The notes: generated by a model from the letters alone, not told the origin. A stretch of 64,000 nt of DNA from Monomorium pharaonis (GCF_013373865.1 NC_050470.1:9222373-9286372); one strand, 5' to 3'; positions 38,060-52,198 are shown, counted from the stretch's first letter. Program-made: numbers and translations.

Positions 38060-39265
38060 CCAACAATTATCTTCCGTAATCGTTCTCTTCTTTTCAAAGA
38101 AAATTGATGCGAATTTAGATATGTAAAACGCTGCACAACGGTAGGGCAGATTATATTCGCCGGCCTTACAAAGCGATGGAAAAAAGGAACCGTTAAAAAA
38201 ATTCTAAAAAAAAAGTCGTCCAGAGCAATTTTACATAAAATGTCACTCGCGTTAACGTGAAAGTTTGGAAAACCTATTTGCACTATCCATTTTACGCGGT
38301 ACATTATCAGTTCTAATTAGCAGCATCACGAGTGTGCTCGTAACATAAAATTCTATCCGATAACTTGTAATTTATTAACGATATTTTATAAAAGTCACCG
38401 ATACACCGTTAAACCCGATTTAAATGCACTCATAATGCATTCGTGATGAGAGAGCGTATATATAATTACAAGAATTATAAATTTCATGTTAAATTATTCA
38501 TGTTTTAGAGCTATTGTATTTTGTTTCGATCATAAATTATGTGACGGGCATAAAATTTAATCTTTTCCTGTAAATTTAAAATAAATTCTAAATGTAGAAT
38601 TATACATTAAAATAATGTGGAGCGTGACGCGAAGAGATTTAATTTGAAATTTAATAATCAAAATATGTTTCGGTATTTCAGTATTTTAATATTAAAGACC
38701 CATGACTCTTAATGGCTTCCGGTCGAATTTTCGTTCTAGTACTAACTACATTCCGAATTTATCAAAGAGATTATTAATAGGGGAATATCGATTGCTCTGT
38801 ACAAAGCATTTCTATGAGAAAATTCAGTCCGAAAGAAATTCTATTCAATTTGTGGAGTTGTAATTTAATGCATAATGAATTTGCAGAATTTATCGGCGTC
38901 GTTTAACCGAGCGAATTTTTCATTTTTACAATTGTTACAATTATCTTTCGTGCGTGATATTATAATGTTAATACAATGGGACGACCCGTTTCTATAATTA
39001 CCCAGCTCCCCCCGCGTCCAGATTGAAGTCCGAGCCAGCAAAAACTTAAATCGCCAATTTAAGTAACTTATCATAATCAATGCACCCGACGCTGTCGTAA
39101 ATCTTGTAATTTAACGCTTGTAACGAATGAGCGCGACACACAAGATGGATTAACCGGTTTTTATCTGATTCTACCTACCGCGCGCATTAGCGTGACACGG
39201 CAAACAGCTGCACTCTTTCACGCCCCTGCTCGCAAACTTTCACGCAAGAAGAATTAAGCTTCGTT

Positions 39266-39283
39266 CACACACACACACACACA
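39266..39283. repeat. (CA)9 microsatellite
   Basis: A perfect CA run of 18 nt. Confidence 0.95.
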
Positions 39284-41106
39284 GCACTGCCGGCGAGCAA
39301 TTGTCCGTCGCTAAAGTGCCGCTAAAGAGAATTGTCCCCGAGTAATTTTTCGAGAGTACCCATCGAAAATTCTACAGCCGTGCTCGAGTGTCTCGCCTTT
39401 TTGCCTTTTCAATTCGTAATTCGACTTTTTTTTCCGTAACGAACGGAGCGCGCACGCTCTTTAAAACTTCTCCCTTATTTATTCTTACGCTCCCGTCAGG
39501 GGTCCGTCGGAAATTATTAGTTTCAGCCTTCCCCAAAAAATTGTAACGTGTTCTCGCTTTTACGACGAATCGCGATGTATGTTCGCGATAGAGACGTTGA
39601 AAGAAATATCCGGCGCATTTAGACCCACGTTGGTTGCGGAAGGGAGGGAAAAGTGGCTCGTGCCGCACAAAGGCACGTCTCTTTGGCGTGAACGCGCGCT
39701 ATTATGTCGCGCGAAAAACACGCGAGAAATGAGCAGCCGAATATTAACGAAGCGCAGAATCACAAAAACACGTCCCGCGTCAGATTGCATCTGGATATAA
39801 TTATTCGCTCTGTGACGTCTCAATAGTCCGATAAACATAAAAGTGTTTCTTTTTTTAATTTGAAGATATTAAAATGCTTATTTCTCATTCTCATTTCTTA
39901 AATATTTAAAAATGTTTTAAATTCTTTTACAAACGTTTAATAAAATATTTCGAAAGATACATCAGCTTTAAACGTTTTGACGTTTTAAATATAAATATCT
40001 CTATTCGTTCTAAAACTAAAACATTTTTCAAGTGTTTACAAAACAAAGGCAAAAAAAAAATAAAGGAACAGTCACGCACAATGAAACAATTTAAAATCTT
40101 AAAATGAAACTTCAGACTAAAATTGATTCTTCTTTTGTGTAATTATTATGTGAAGATTGATTCGCGCCGTTAAAATAATTTATTTCGACCGAAGGGAAAG
40201 AATCGCGTAAGAGTTTTTGCAAAACGTTGACGTCGCTTATACTGGCAGAAAAGTTTCACGATTCGATCGGTTTACAGGCCATTTTTCTCCTCGAAGTGCG
40301 ACTTTATGTCACCTACATCACCATCTGTTTCTTTACGTTCAATTTCAGGACATTTTTGTCGCTAACCCCCTTTAGAAGAAGATCGGCGTGGCTTCTTCTT
40401 GCATAACGAAATCCAAATTATAGAATAGCAAAAGTAATGGTAACGACAACGGTCGGCGATAACATTATTTTCTTGCTTGCTCGAACAGGCGACTCCGGAA
40501 TTACTTCGATTCGCTGTTATCCTTCCCGATCGTTTCCTCGCCACCGACCGCGCGGGTCATATTGGAAAATGTTAGATATTTATTGGCGAAGTCAACTATA
40601 TTTTTCCTTCGAATATTGCACACAGCTGCTTCTTCTGCCGTCGGAGTAGATACTTGAAATCGTGAAGTGCCGATTGATCGATCGCCCTTGATTCTTTTTA
40701 CAAATTGAGCCTCTTGTTTGTTTTTGGAAAGGTTAAAGGTAATCGTTTAACGCGAGGGCCTAAATACAGTAAGCGATTACAATTAAATTTCCAAAAGCTT
40801 TTAACTGAAGCGAGAGGGCCGCGATAAAAACCCCGATAAACTGCGACTAAAACAGCACATTTTGTTTTAAATCTCTGTACGCAGTACAGCGGGGCTCGAG
40901 ACACCGTGGCTTTAAATTAAATAAAGAGCAAAGAGAGAAATTTGACCGAGAGCGACTTTATTAAATCTAGCTTTAATAAAGTCGGATTAATCCAGGGACA
41001 AACCGTACACACAATCTGAATAATACAAAGCGGGCGAGAGCGTCTCGGGTGAGAGGAGCGTCGTGGAAATGCGCCGGCAAAAAATTTCAAGTGGAAGCGC
41101 ATACCG

Positions 41107-41148
<42 letters not shown>
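41107..41148. repeat. (GA)n microsatellite
   Basis: About 42 nt of GA with one interruption (GAAAGAGAGA) near the left end. Confidence 0.96.
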
Positions 41149-41152
<4 letters not shown>

Positions 41153-41364
41153 CTCTAGAGGGACTTTAGAGCGCGGAGTGAAAATAGAGTCGAAGGCAGT
41201 GCCGAAAGCTCGAAATTGGATTTCGAGGCGGAGCCTGTCACAGGAGCTTACCCACCCCTTATCTTCGTATTGCCAATGGAAAGGCCTGCCAAATAGCGGC
41301 CGCGGGTACGTCGGAAAGCGCGCGCGTCGGCCACGCATGAACCGCATGAATCACGCGACGACGG

Positions 41365-41408
41365 ACACACAAAACACACAGACACACACACACACACACG
41401 CACGCACA
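41365..41408. repeat. Compound CA microsatellite
   Basis: CA repeats interrupted by AAAA and GA, ending in CGCACGCACA. Confidence 0.92.
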
Positions 41409-41770
41409 TCACGCGCGAGGAAGATGAGGTATCGCAGACGTATCGGATACACCGGAGGAATATTTGAACGAGCCACCGCATCGCACAAATCCCTTCTCCG
41501 CAGCTACATACCCCGTCCCGCATCCCCCCTCTTCCAGCATCCCCTCGGCGAGCCCGCGTTCTCTCTATCGGGAGGTTTTTTTCCCCGTAGGAAACAAACG
41601 TGAATGGAAACGACAATGTCGGTATCGATTACGACACGAGATTGCGGAGATTGGCGCAAAAGCGGCAGCCGCGCGCACGGGAACCTTCTCCCGTTTTCAT
41701 AATACGTCCTCTCATCTGTAACATTCGCCTTTGAAACGTACGAAGAATGGCGCGCCTCCTATCGCGTCTA

Positions 41771-42012
41771 GTTTTTCGTCGTTTCTCCTTTTCTTTTTGT
41801 TTTTTCTCTTTTTCTTCCTCGGAGTAACTTTTGATAGCGCGACTTTTTTTTTGTTTTTTGTTTTTTGTTGTTTTTTTACTTTTGTGATTCACACGGAAAA
41901 GAACATCATGCGCCATTCCGTATTACGTATACTTCTTATTCGCTTTTCTATTTCTCTATTTTTTTTTTACGCGGCTCTTCGGCGTGCGTTTTAGCGATTT
42001 TTTTTTTCTTTG
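41771..42012. repeat. T-rich pyrimidine tract
   Basis: About 240 nt dominated by T runs separated by C or G (for example TTTTTTTTTGTTTTTTGTTT). The phenylalanine-rich frames across it are low-complexity artefacts. Confidence 0.8.
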
Positions 42013-42240
42013 CGTCTTTTTGGAATTCGTTGCCCTTGCTTGAGGATGTTATTAGTGATCTCGAAACACTCGCGGAATTAGCACGTTCCGCCCATTGTTC
42101 CATTGTTCCGCCGCCCTGTGCTTTCTTTCTTCTTTATTCGTGAAATTTCACCGCCTCGAGTCTTCGGTACTGCTGGCGCTGCACCTCGCGATGTGCAAAA
42201 CGTGCTTCCATTTGTTCACGTAACACCTGCGTTATCTTCA

Positions 42241-42259
42241 TTTTTTTTTTTTTTTTTTT
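42241..42259. repeat. Homopolymer T19 followed by GA run
   Basis: Nineteen T directly followed by GAGAGAGAAACAGAGAGAGAG. Confidence 0.95.
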
Positions 42260-42697
42260 GAGAGAGAAACAGAGAGAGAGCGAATCATTTTTGAAGTTTT
42301 ATTATTAAACTTTAATTTATCACAAATCGACGGAGAGACGAGGCAAATTGTTTATTGAAGTTGAAGAAGCTGATAGAGTCATCCGTTATTTAGGCGCGAC
42401 GCGACAATTGCACCGATCTGATTGCCCGTCTTTCAGCCGGCAGCGCGAAGATCAATTTAAATGTCACGCCGCCGTTTATCGCGAGGGGTCCCGCGTCGGC
42501 TTCACTTCCGGGGCTTTAAACCGAATTAATTCCCTCCTCTCCTCCTCTTCGTCGCCGTATCATAATTCTCGGGGGTTAACGATAAGAACGACGGGACGTG
42601 CTTGCGAGAGTGGCCGCCGTCGCCGCGAGAGATCTTCATTCGGCGAATATCGTCGAACGAAGGAAACGTCGACGGGGATTGACAAAGTTGCTCTACG

Positions 42698-42726
<29 letters not shown>
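42698..42726. repeat. (CTG)n triplet microsatellite
   Basis: Nearly ten perfect units. It gives alanine or leucine runs in overlapping chance frames. Confidence 0.96.
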
Positions 42727-42728
<2 letters not shown>

Positions 42729-45700
42729 TTACCGACCTCGAGAGCGCGCAAATTTATCAGACGGGAAGTATCGTCAGGAATTGAAAGTATTTACTCGGTC
42801 GCTGGAGCGACATTAACGACTCTGGCAGTGCGCGCGTCCGTCGGACGGACGTTTTACGAGACTCCGCGAAGTCCAAAGAAAAGGAAAAGAAAAACAACCG
42901 AGAGGAGCCGGGGCTCGTGTAGGATGGTCCCGGGACGATTGCCAACCCCCTCAATTCAGGATTTCTCGAACGAGCCGAGGTCGACTTTGCCATATAATCT
43001 GTTCGAGCGTATACCATCCCTTTTCTTCCACAGCTTTCCGCGTCAGCTTCTATCGAGCTACCCAGGTGTCTAGAAATTAACCGCATTAAATCAACTATAC
43101 ATTCTACAAATTGCTCTTTGTCCAGGAAATTGCGTGAAGAGGCGCGCGGGGAGGGAATTTTAATTTTTCAAACTGTACCTCGCCACGCATATCGTTAGTA
43201 CTGAACGCGAGATAGAGAGAGAGAGAGAATAATGTCCCTCTTTGATTACATCACACGAATTTTATTTTTCACTTATTCGTTTTGCATGACGATGCGATTC
43301 TCCAGCCCGAGCGGATAGAGAAATGCAAATTTCGTAATTACTCACGGGGGGGATATTTCTCCGTCTCGGGCGCTTCTTTTCGCCACGCGGGGGAAATAAC
43401 AGGGCGCCTGCAGAAAACGACGTTATACGAGGGCGTAATGGCTCATAAAAAACAATTACCGGGGAGAGCGCCCGCCGCCGAAAAGTGGGCGGGATTTGAA
43501 GCGGGCGCAATTTTCGACGACTTTGCGGTTCCCGCGCTTAGAGGGAGTGCGCCATTGCAATTCTGCAATTGCAATTTTGTGGCGAACGGACACGCCACAT
43601 TCTATTCCCCGTGAATTATTCCAGCTATTCTCGCACCCTCTCCCCCTCCCCCCCTCTCCCCATCCCCCCGACGCCGAATCCAACGGCCATTCCGTTATAT
43701 TTCGCGTGAGGACCGCCATTTATATTAATTAAGCACTTACGTGAAAAGATATCGATTTTCGCGTAATTTGAATAATTTCCCGTTACAAAGTAGCAATAGA
43801 ATATTAATAGTCATTATTTTCGAAAGATTACCTCAGGCCGCCATGCGGCCGACTTTAGAGCGGCCATCGTACATTATATGTTGGAGGCTTACCGCTCATT
43901 TTCATTGTTATAATTACGTACTTAATTGTTAACGCACGCCGCATTACCGTTGTTGCGACACGACGGCGCAAAACGTCCATCGCGAATTGCGTCTCCTCGC
44001 CGGCCACTCTCTGTCCGTTTACACTCTCGCGTAATGGACGTCGGCCGCGACTGCATTTTACTTACCTCGCCATCACGCGCTTTTCCTCCGACGGCGAGCA
44101 TTATTGTTATTTCTGCCGTGTGTCATTTCGCGTGCGAGTAACCACCCCTCAAATTACGGTGTGAAATTGTGAAATTGCCCGATTACAGACGCCCTAATGG
44201 AACGAGCCTAATATACACGTCGCGCCCGTAATATCGCAATAACGTAATGCCACACTGTTATCAAACCGTCGTTGCGGTTGTTGCATTCTACGTTTAAGGG
44301 TCACACCTTAACGCTTTATCATCTAGTGCACTTTAACCCTCGGCCAATAGAGGTGCACTTAAACCTCCCTGCGGAAAGGTCCATTTTTGCTCGAACGAGC
44401 AAAACGTAAAGCTCCATAAAATTGAATATTGTTGCAACGGGGGTTCCGGCGTATAGTTTCACTCCGCGATAAATCGCCCGGCGGAAGGATAGGGGGGGGG
44501 GGATGGAAAAGAATTAACGGGCATGAATAAAGATTTCATTCGATTTCGCGTAACACGCGCGCGGATTTCCAGCCATCAGTCATTTGATTTAGGAATTATT
44601 TTGCCGCGCGGCGAAGAAAATAATCGCGCGACTCTCCGCGTCGTCTCGCGCAAAATAACAGAGACCTGTTAGTCGACGTTGCTGTTTTATATGTTAATAT
44701 GGATGCAAAATTATGTAATTACGTGGAAAATGTTATTGCACGATGTGACATGATGCGTTCTCGCGCACTCCAAATTGAAATGTTTTCCCATGGAAGTTTG
44801 TAGGGCGTCGCTTATTAATATCACTAATTATAATTGACATCGATATAAATTCTTCGATACAAATGGTTGAATGATTGCGAAATAATTACACAAATTAGCC
44901 CCGTGCGTTTCCACGTTGGAGTCTCCGTGTTTCCGGCGGGTGTCCGTCCGCGCGAAACGAAATGTTAATTGTCTCTTCTTTCTTTCTGAAATTTTGAATT
45001 GCAAATTTAGGAAACGTAGAATCCGGAATAAAAGAAAGGAACGTACTTTCGCGAGCGTCAATCTTTCTCCGGGAGTCGCGGCGATTTCGCGACAGTTCGA
45101 CATTATGATCGCGACATTATCGCCGCCACGTAAGTTCGTACCTCGTTAATATGCGGCGATTAATTCGGTCGCGAGTTAACGCTGTTAAAACTCTGAAACG
45201 CGGCCGGCATGTGCCAGTCCGCCGCGCGTCAGTGTGCGCTGGAAAATCTTACTTTTCGCTTTGAATTGCAAATCGCCAGCGGCGTGAATGGTCCGATTGC
45301 TCCCGGGTTTCGCCGCGGATACAAGGCGAAGTTTGGAAGTTTTCTCCAGTGAGAAAAAGTCTTCGGGGAGAGGGAGGGAGAGACAGAGAGAGAGAGAGAG
45401 ACATTCGATTTACCGCTCGCAGAATATGCGCGTCATCAATCATCGCCCTTCATCGGCAAGCAACAAATCTAAAAATCGTTTTGCCGCCTCGGCAGTAGCG
45501 AATCACCACGGATAGATTAGGCAGATTGATCGAAATTGATGCGAAAGAGCGCTAGCGTTCGCTCTTATGCTTGTCTTCTTGAGTTTTAATCGATTATTAA
45601 TGATAAAAAAAAAACAATGATATTAAAAATATTAAACGCTCTCGTCAAAGTCTCTTAAATAACAGTTGCAATTTTTTTTACTCGCACAAGAGGATTATTA

Positions 45701-46015
45701 TATTTGACTCCATCGTTAATTAGAGCAATGGAAATTATGTGCAGCGTATATTTGCTTTCGACAAATAATCCTTTCACATTATTTGTACTAAACTCCCGTG
45801 GTTGAGAAACTGGAAGAGCGTGAATTGCATGTACAGAGAAATTCCGCGAAATTATTCGGAACAGCTGGGAGAAGCAATTCTAAAGTAGATTTCCGTGAAT
45901 TAAGCAAATTTTATTATCACTTTGAATGCCATCTGAAATTAAAGGACGGCAGTTCAGTGTGTACTTTATATGGAGTAATATAAAATTTTATTATTGCATT
46001 ATGGTAATAACAATC

Positions 46016-46045
46016 GAGAGAGAGAGAGAGAGAGAGGGGGGGGGG
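46016..46045. repeat. (GA)10 followed by G10
   Basis: A GA dinucleotide run passes directly into about ten consecutive G. Confidence 0.93.
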
Positions 46046-47529
46046 TGAGAGACGGCAAATTTTAATCATGCCTCAATGTGCATTAAGCGCGCTTAAAGTC
46101 TACAATGATAAATGTTGATTTTATTTAACAAAGTGGCATAAGATTATTAGAGAAGTCTCCGCTGCTTTATCGCAGCTTTTCTAGCCTGTAAATACGTAAA
46201 GATATAAGCTTAAGAGCACTAACAGCGTACCGAATAGTATATGTTTCGTGGTACATGATGCAACCTGACATTCATGTATTTTTACATATTTATGTTGCTA
46301 AAAGCTATAGAATAACAGTATACGAGTCCTGTATAAGAGATGTTCTAAAGATTAATTACAGTAAAAAATTTCGTTAAAATATCAAAACTACATTGTCGTT
46401 AATATATATACGTGAAAATTCTATAATAATATGCTGTGTAGAATTTGTGTAATTCAAGCTTATAACTACATTTATCTGTATCAGCGGAAATTGATTTTTA
46501 TTGTCTAAGCACTAACAATTTTTATTATTCTTCTAATTCTACATTTTGTGTGTATGAATTTTCTTCTTAATATAATGTTATAATCAGGTGATTAATAAAT
46601 AATTAAAATGTTTAACCGTTACACAAATTACTCAATCTTTTTTAATAAATAAATCAATAATTATCTTAAGGAGAATCATTAAATTTAAGACATAAAGTTT
46701 TTTTGTTTTAAAAAACAACTCTTGTTTTACGATTGAAAATGACAATTATTTATCATTATAATTTTTTCGAAATTTTATATTTTGGGAAAAGTAAAGTTAA
46801 TTTTACTTAATTTTGTAAAGTCTTTAAAGTTTCTTTTATTTAAATAAAATGCAAAATGTAGTCCTTTTTTAAATTTAAATTCCATTTTAGACTAAGATCA
46901 CAATTTATTAAAATGATATGGTCTTTCTCCCGAGACGTAAAAATATTCCAGAATATGATAATAAGTACACATTAATTTACATGAATTGTTCTTTGGTGAT
47001 AATAAAGATATAAATTTTAATCAGTTACTCTACCGAAAGTGATTTGAAACACCCAGAGTGTGAATTCTGTTTACGATACGTTGAGAGTTTTTCGAGAGCG
47101 ATAAATTGGTCTTGTATTTGCGACGTGTGCAGCAACGCCATTGTGTACAAGGCCGCCGTTCTACCATTCGCACGCCACACTCGAAACGTGTTATCATCAA
47201 ACGCGCGTGAGACGGTTTTCTTATCATTACAGCGCGACCCGAGAATCAGGTAGTGGTACAAACAAGTTTCGCGTATCGTCGTATTACTTCTCGAAACGTA
47301 ATCGTGACAGGTACAAGGAGATCACCAGCGCGATTGTTCTTTACAAACAAATTACGAATCATAAAGCCACGCGACTAATTAACTCGTACAGCCAACATCT
47401 CGTCAAAGTATGCCGAGATAAGCGGATGTTTTTTGCGACTCGTTCACTCCAAGGTGAAATTGAGTGATTAGAATTATGTATTATTATTTTAAGTAAATAT
47501 CTTACGTTGCCAGCGGTAAAAATATACCA

Positions 47530-47841
47530 ATGGTAATTTAGTGATAATTCTGGCAATTTTATTTTTATTTTAAATGTTACACGACGTTTCGGCCAGACGT
47601 TTTCTGGCTCTTATCAAGTGTATTCGTATAAATAAAGTTAAATGCATTATATAAAAATTAATCCATTATGCTTTCACAAAAGTACGTTGAGTGATATAAA
47701 GAGATACGTGTTAGACGGCACGTCTGTACTACACAACGCTTGTCATTGGAAAGAGAATTGGAGGGAGAAAACGTCTGGCCGAAACGTCGTGTAACATTTA
47801 AAATAAAAATAAAATTGCCAGAATTGTCACTAAATTACCAT
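47530..47841. mobile_element. Inverted-repeat element with 76-nt arms
   Basis: Bases 47530-47605 and 47766-47841 are inverse copies with a single difference (GATAATT versus GACAATT) around a 160-nt spacer. Both arms carry CGACGTTTCGGCCAGACG or its inverse. Read on the minus strand, the left arm with its flank gives TTGATAAG, a GCCAGA/TCTGGC hairpin and CGAAAC, resembling a hammerhead-ribozyme core. There is no coding frame. The near-identity of the arms suggests a young element. The class is unknown; Penelope-like retroelements are known to carry hammerhead motifs, but no such reading frame is present. Confidence 0.82.
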
Positions 47842-50800
47842 TTGTATTATTATTTTAATTCGGTATATCTGTAAACCTGTTTCTTTATCGATTCATGAAT
47901 TAATATAATGTTATATATGTTATATAACATTATATTAATATGTTATAATGTTGATATAATTTTATATATGTATATACAGGGTGGTCGTCAAGTATGTCTT
48001 TCAAACATAGTTTTATCAAAATAACCCGAGTGGTTTTCGAAATTGAAAGAAAATAAAATTTTTCCTTCCATTTTGATACCTTGTATCTTTAAAAGTAAGC
48101 CATTTCGGAAATTATATCAAGTTTTTGTCTAGGATTATTTTAAAAAATTTACAAAATTTTGTTAACACTTTACGATCACATTCCGTATATTCGATAAGTA
48201 GGGTAACTTAAGGTACTCGACGCTTTATGGTTGTATTTTTCTTTACGTCATGTACCGCGGCCGTGCTGTAAACACGCGGTTTGTTATTCGCGAAGGCAGA
48301 CAGGTAGGTAATGGCGGCTTAGGCTCTGTGTTCTCATATTGCATTATTCTTCGAGACGCGGTCGCGAGAAGTACAAGTAGATTCCGAATCATTTTTTGCG
48401 AATAATGTACGATTAATTGTACCGTTAATCTCTCATTATCGATTACGATATTAATTTATTAAATGTAGGAGCGATAATAATTCATCACAGTAAGCATTTC
48501 TCGCGATCTATGGAACAATATTCATTGGAAAGTAAAAGCGGCATTCACGGATAATTATAATAATTTTTTACTAAATTTAATTTGAATAAAATCACGTGTA
48601 AAATTTTCTATTGATTTGAATGCAACTTATATATTTTTGGATTAAGAAAACAGATTGCGATACACGAATTATAAAATCAGGTAATGGGAAATCAGGTAAT
48701 AGAAAGCTGACTGATGTCTGTTGCGTATTTTCTGGAATTATTTTTCCCGTTATAATGTATAGCAAAATGCGCGTCGCGTGCGATTACTTGGGAGTGCCGT
48801 GAAAAGTACCGCGCAATCGTCATGGTGATTAGTGTACACGCGATCGTAATTAATGTTTTGCGAGTGAATGTAAGATTAGAAGAATACGGTATAAAGAAAG
48901 CGTTAAAAGAGAAGGAAGAGACTTTGGTAGTGAGCAATTTATTATTTATAATACTACAAAAAAACGTTTTTATGTTAATTAAATGTTATTAAAAAACTGC
49001 TCTATGCTCTGTGGATACCCATATTTATATTTCACAATTCATAAAAGTAGCTTGCGTTATAGTTATAATATAATATATACAAGAACAAAATTTATGTTAA
49101 TGTATCTTGTATTGACGCGTAGAAATAACACAAAAAGTAAATGTTTTACTTATAGAACTAAGTAAAAAATGATAAAGAATGGTAATTTCTGCACAATTGT
49201 TTTTAAAATTGCTAAATTATCGCTATTATATTTCTTGCATTTTTTATCAAGCATGACTAAGGTTTTTACAAAACTTTAAAATATTATGAAAAAATGCAAT
49301 ATATTAATATAGCATTTTAATTTTAATCTCAAATATATTTTTTTATTTTTGAATTTTTAAAATAAAAAGTGCACAATAAGGGGAAAAATAAAAAAATGTC
49401 AAGGATTAAAATATTAATATTTTTGAGTTTATCCGAATTTTTTATGATATTCATATTTTATGAATTGGATTTAAATCAAAACAAGATATTTATATATTAT
49501 ATTATATACAATAAAAATTAATTAGTATCTTTATAGCAGATTACAAGAAAAAATGGTTAATATTTAGATTTATTTTTTCTTTTTCTTTTTTTCTATTTAC
49601 ATATTTTCTTAAAAAATTTGAAGTTTGCGTTTTGCAACTTTATATCTTTTTAGAGTTAAATTATATATGATATATATTATTAAAATATTATAAAAATTAT
49701 ATTATAAATATTACACAATTTGATTGATTGAAGAAAATATTAAAAAATGTTTTAAAATGTATATATGTATATTAATAACGAATAAAAAAAGATTGCAATA
49801 CAATTTACATGTAACAAATATATACTCGTATATAAGAAAATCAAAGGATATTTCTCGATTAAAGAATACAAATTAAAACAACAAATTGGTAACTTCTTTA
49901 AATTGATGGTTATAACAATCGAAAATATTTAATAAGTAAATTTTAGCCAACAAAAGCTTTAAATGTTTCTAATATATTTTTAACAAAAAAATATACTTTT
50001 ATGATAAATATAAATTGAGGTATACTCCGATTTTCACTAACTAGGACGTTTGTGAGCAACGTTATAAAAGTTCTCGGTACGCATTGATTTTGTATTCAAT
50101 GGATTTGGATCGCTGCACGAAAGCTCGTTTACCTTTGATATTCCGACTTCGAAATTGTTCAACTCAATAGGGAAGACGAGAGTGTCGGCTGTTGCTATTA
50201 GAGAGAAGGGTCGATAACACCGATGAACTTTTTATGAAACTTTAATAACGCCGGGGGTGTAAATAAGTTGGTTTCTTGCACGATATCTCGGATCTCTCTC
50301 GAGCTATTAAGAAACTTCTCGATTGATATCTAAGGGCCGTCAAGTGTGAGGAATCGCTCGATGATCCCTCGGCCCAATTAAAGCCAGTCGATGTAGCCGA
50401 CGCGTTTCGCCTGCAATTCGTGCAGGATTAATTACCCGCGTTGATTAAAGCTCGCCAGCGGCAGCTCGCGACGTTTATTGCGATCGTATTCGGTCATCGA
50501 GTTTCGGCTAATTTATTTTTATCATCTGTTTACGAATATCCCACGTGCGTTGTCGAACACATTGCGCCTCGCACGAAAATAGAAATTCATTTCCGTTTAT
50601 TATTTTACTTGCGTATATAAAATTTACATACATATGTATTTTTTTTATTTCCGCGCGGGAAAATTTCGTGTTTAGTTTTGTTGCTCTGTTTTATTTCTGC
50701 ATTTTTCACGCTTTTCCTGCCGTTATTTAATTGCGAGAGAGAACTAGCGCGCTTAAAATACTTTCACAAGTGAAACATTTGATCTCCTCTATATATTTTA

Positions 50801-52198
50801 TTTTTTAATTTGTTAATTATCGCATTAACTTTGCGCTTTAAATTGGCATCAATTTAATATGAGTCCACTTGCGTACGAGTATAAATGCGAGAGGTAGGAC
50901 TACTAAATATCTCGTAATTTAAAATAATTGAAATGCGTAAATCATCAAAGTATTAAGATTTGCCGACTACAAATGCATTTATAATTTTACATAAAAAGAC
51001 AGATTGCGTGCAGTTTTTTTTTTCCAAACTTCTCTCTTTCCATCGAATGTGGAAAGCTAAAGTCATATTTAATAAAATTTTCGCTATTTTCAAGAATTTT
51101 ATTTCTAATTTTATTTCCAAGTCTATTTTATTTCCCTTTAGAATACAACACGATTATTAGGTTTACTGGCAATAGCTGCCTTACGTTATCTCGTATCTAC
51201 GATCGTATCGATTGCACATGTACGGTTTACGGTTTCCGTGGCTGTGGAATCAAGTGCTTTCGCGAGGTGATATCAGCGGTGAAATTAACGCGAGGCTCGT
51301 ACGCGTGCTCGTTCGAACGTGACGAGCGTTATGCATAATAAAAAGTGAGTGGCCAATGCCAGAACTCGACACGCGTAAAGCGACGAAATGGCGATAATTA
51401 AATTTTTCCCCTACGCACATTTCTACGCGCGTCCGCCTGATTACATCCTGAAATACGTTCGCTGGAAATATATTTTTAACGCACTTTTATTTCTTCATGG
51501 GGCAATTGTTGAATTAAATTTTTTTTTTTTAATATCCAGCGTTATTGGTGACACAATTTAAGCTCTCTCGCATTTATCTGTCATGAACCTCCACGTTAAA
51601 TTGATGCCAATCTATTATATAAATGATTGATAAAATTTAAAAGTAAAATATTGTATAACAGTGAAATATATTCTTAAACAAAAAAATACATGTATTTATT
51701 ACAAAACTTTGTCGTCTTAAAGACATAAATAAATATTTTTTCCTCGAATTAAAGCGGGGAGAACTTCGCCAAGTCCGAACTCTTTGAGCAAATGTTTGTA
51801 ATCCTAGTTTACGTGATTTCCGTTTCTCCACTTTGTGGACTGTGATTTCCTTTTCTCGAAAATGTCGACCAGCGAGTTGTTTTTCTAAAGTGAAGAGGAT
51901 GGATGATGGTTATCCTCTTGATGAAACGGCGCTTCAAGACAGAAATTGTTGAAGAAAAATACGCAGACGTAAAAGAAACCGCGTTGTATTAATGCGTTGT
52001 ACAATAATTTCACGTTGGAATTCCGAAGCAAACGTTGTAATTACTACAACGCGATTACAATTTTGAAGCTCATGAATATTATATCGGGATTGACGATTAC
52101 GTTATAGAATCTGAATATACTTATAATAGTAATATAATAAACTAAATACAACATAAAATAATAATTATAATATATATATAATTATAATATACTAAAAG
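47842..52198. other. Gene-free AT-rich stretch
   Basis: After the palindrome, TATACAGGGTGGTCGTCAAG (from about 47973) resembles the ends of dispersed repeats common in arthropods, but no partner end was found. Bases 48900-50040 and 50600-51170 are extremely AT-rich. A short GC-richer block lies at 50060-50520. Nothing coding was recognised. Confidence 0.45.
47899..47939. repeat. Perfect 19-bp AT-rich palindrome with 3-nt loop
   Basis: ATTAATATAATGTTATATA at 47899-47917 is matched exactly by its inverse at 47921-47939. It sits between the inverted-repeat element and the CAGGGTGGTC sequence at 47977. Confidence 0.93.

Larger units (their letters stand above)
38060..47529. other. Gene-free stretch, probably downstream intron of the smooth homologue
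   Basis: AT-rich at 38060-39120 and 39840-40160, and GC-rich at 41040-45560. Contents include CA runs (39266-39283, 41365-41408), a GA run (41107-41148), a pyrimidine/T-rich tract (41771-42012), T19 (42241-42259), a CTG run (42698-42726), a C/T-rich run (43630-43672), G11 (44492-44502) and GA then G (46016-46045). The longest open frame of the window (42348-43073) is here and is rejected. No RRM3, RRM4 or linker exon was seen. Confidence 0.45.

Noticed and set aside
41049..41603. 184-codon + strand frame
   Set aside because: It is built partly from GA (RE/ER runs) and CA (TH runs) microsatellites.
43034..43067. TTTTCTTCCACAG acceptor with a GTGTCT donor 34 nt later
   Set aside because: The implied 34-nt exon does not match the smooth linker or RRM3, and the donor is weak.
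42348..43073. Longest open frame, 241 codons on the + strand
   Set aside because: It lies in a GC-rich block, crosses a CTG microsatellite (alanine run), has basic low-complexity composition, and overlaps open frames on both strands. No domain, splice signals or family likeness were seen.
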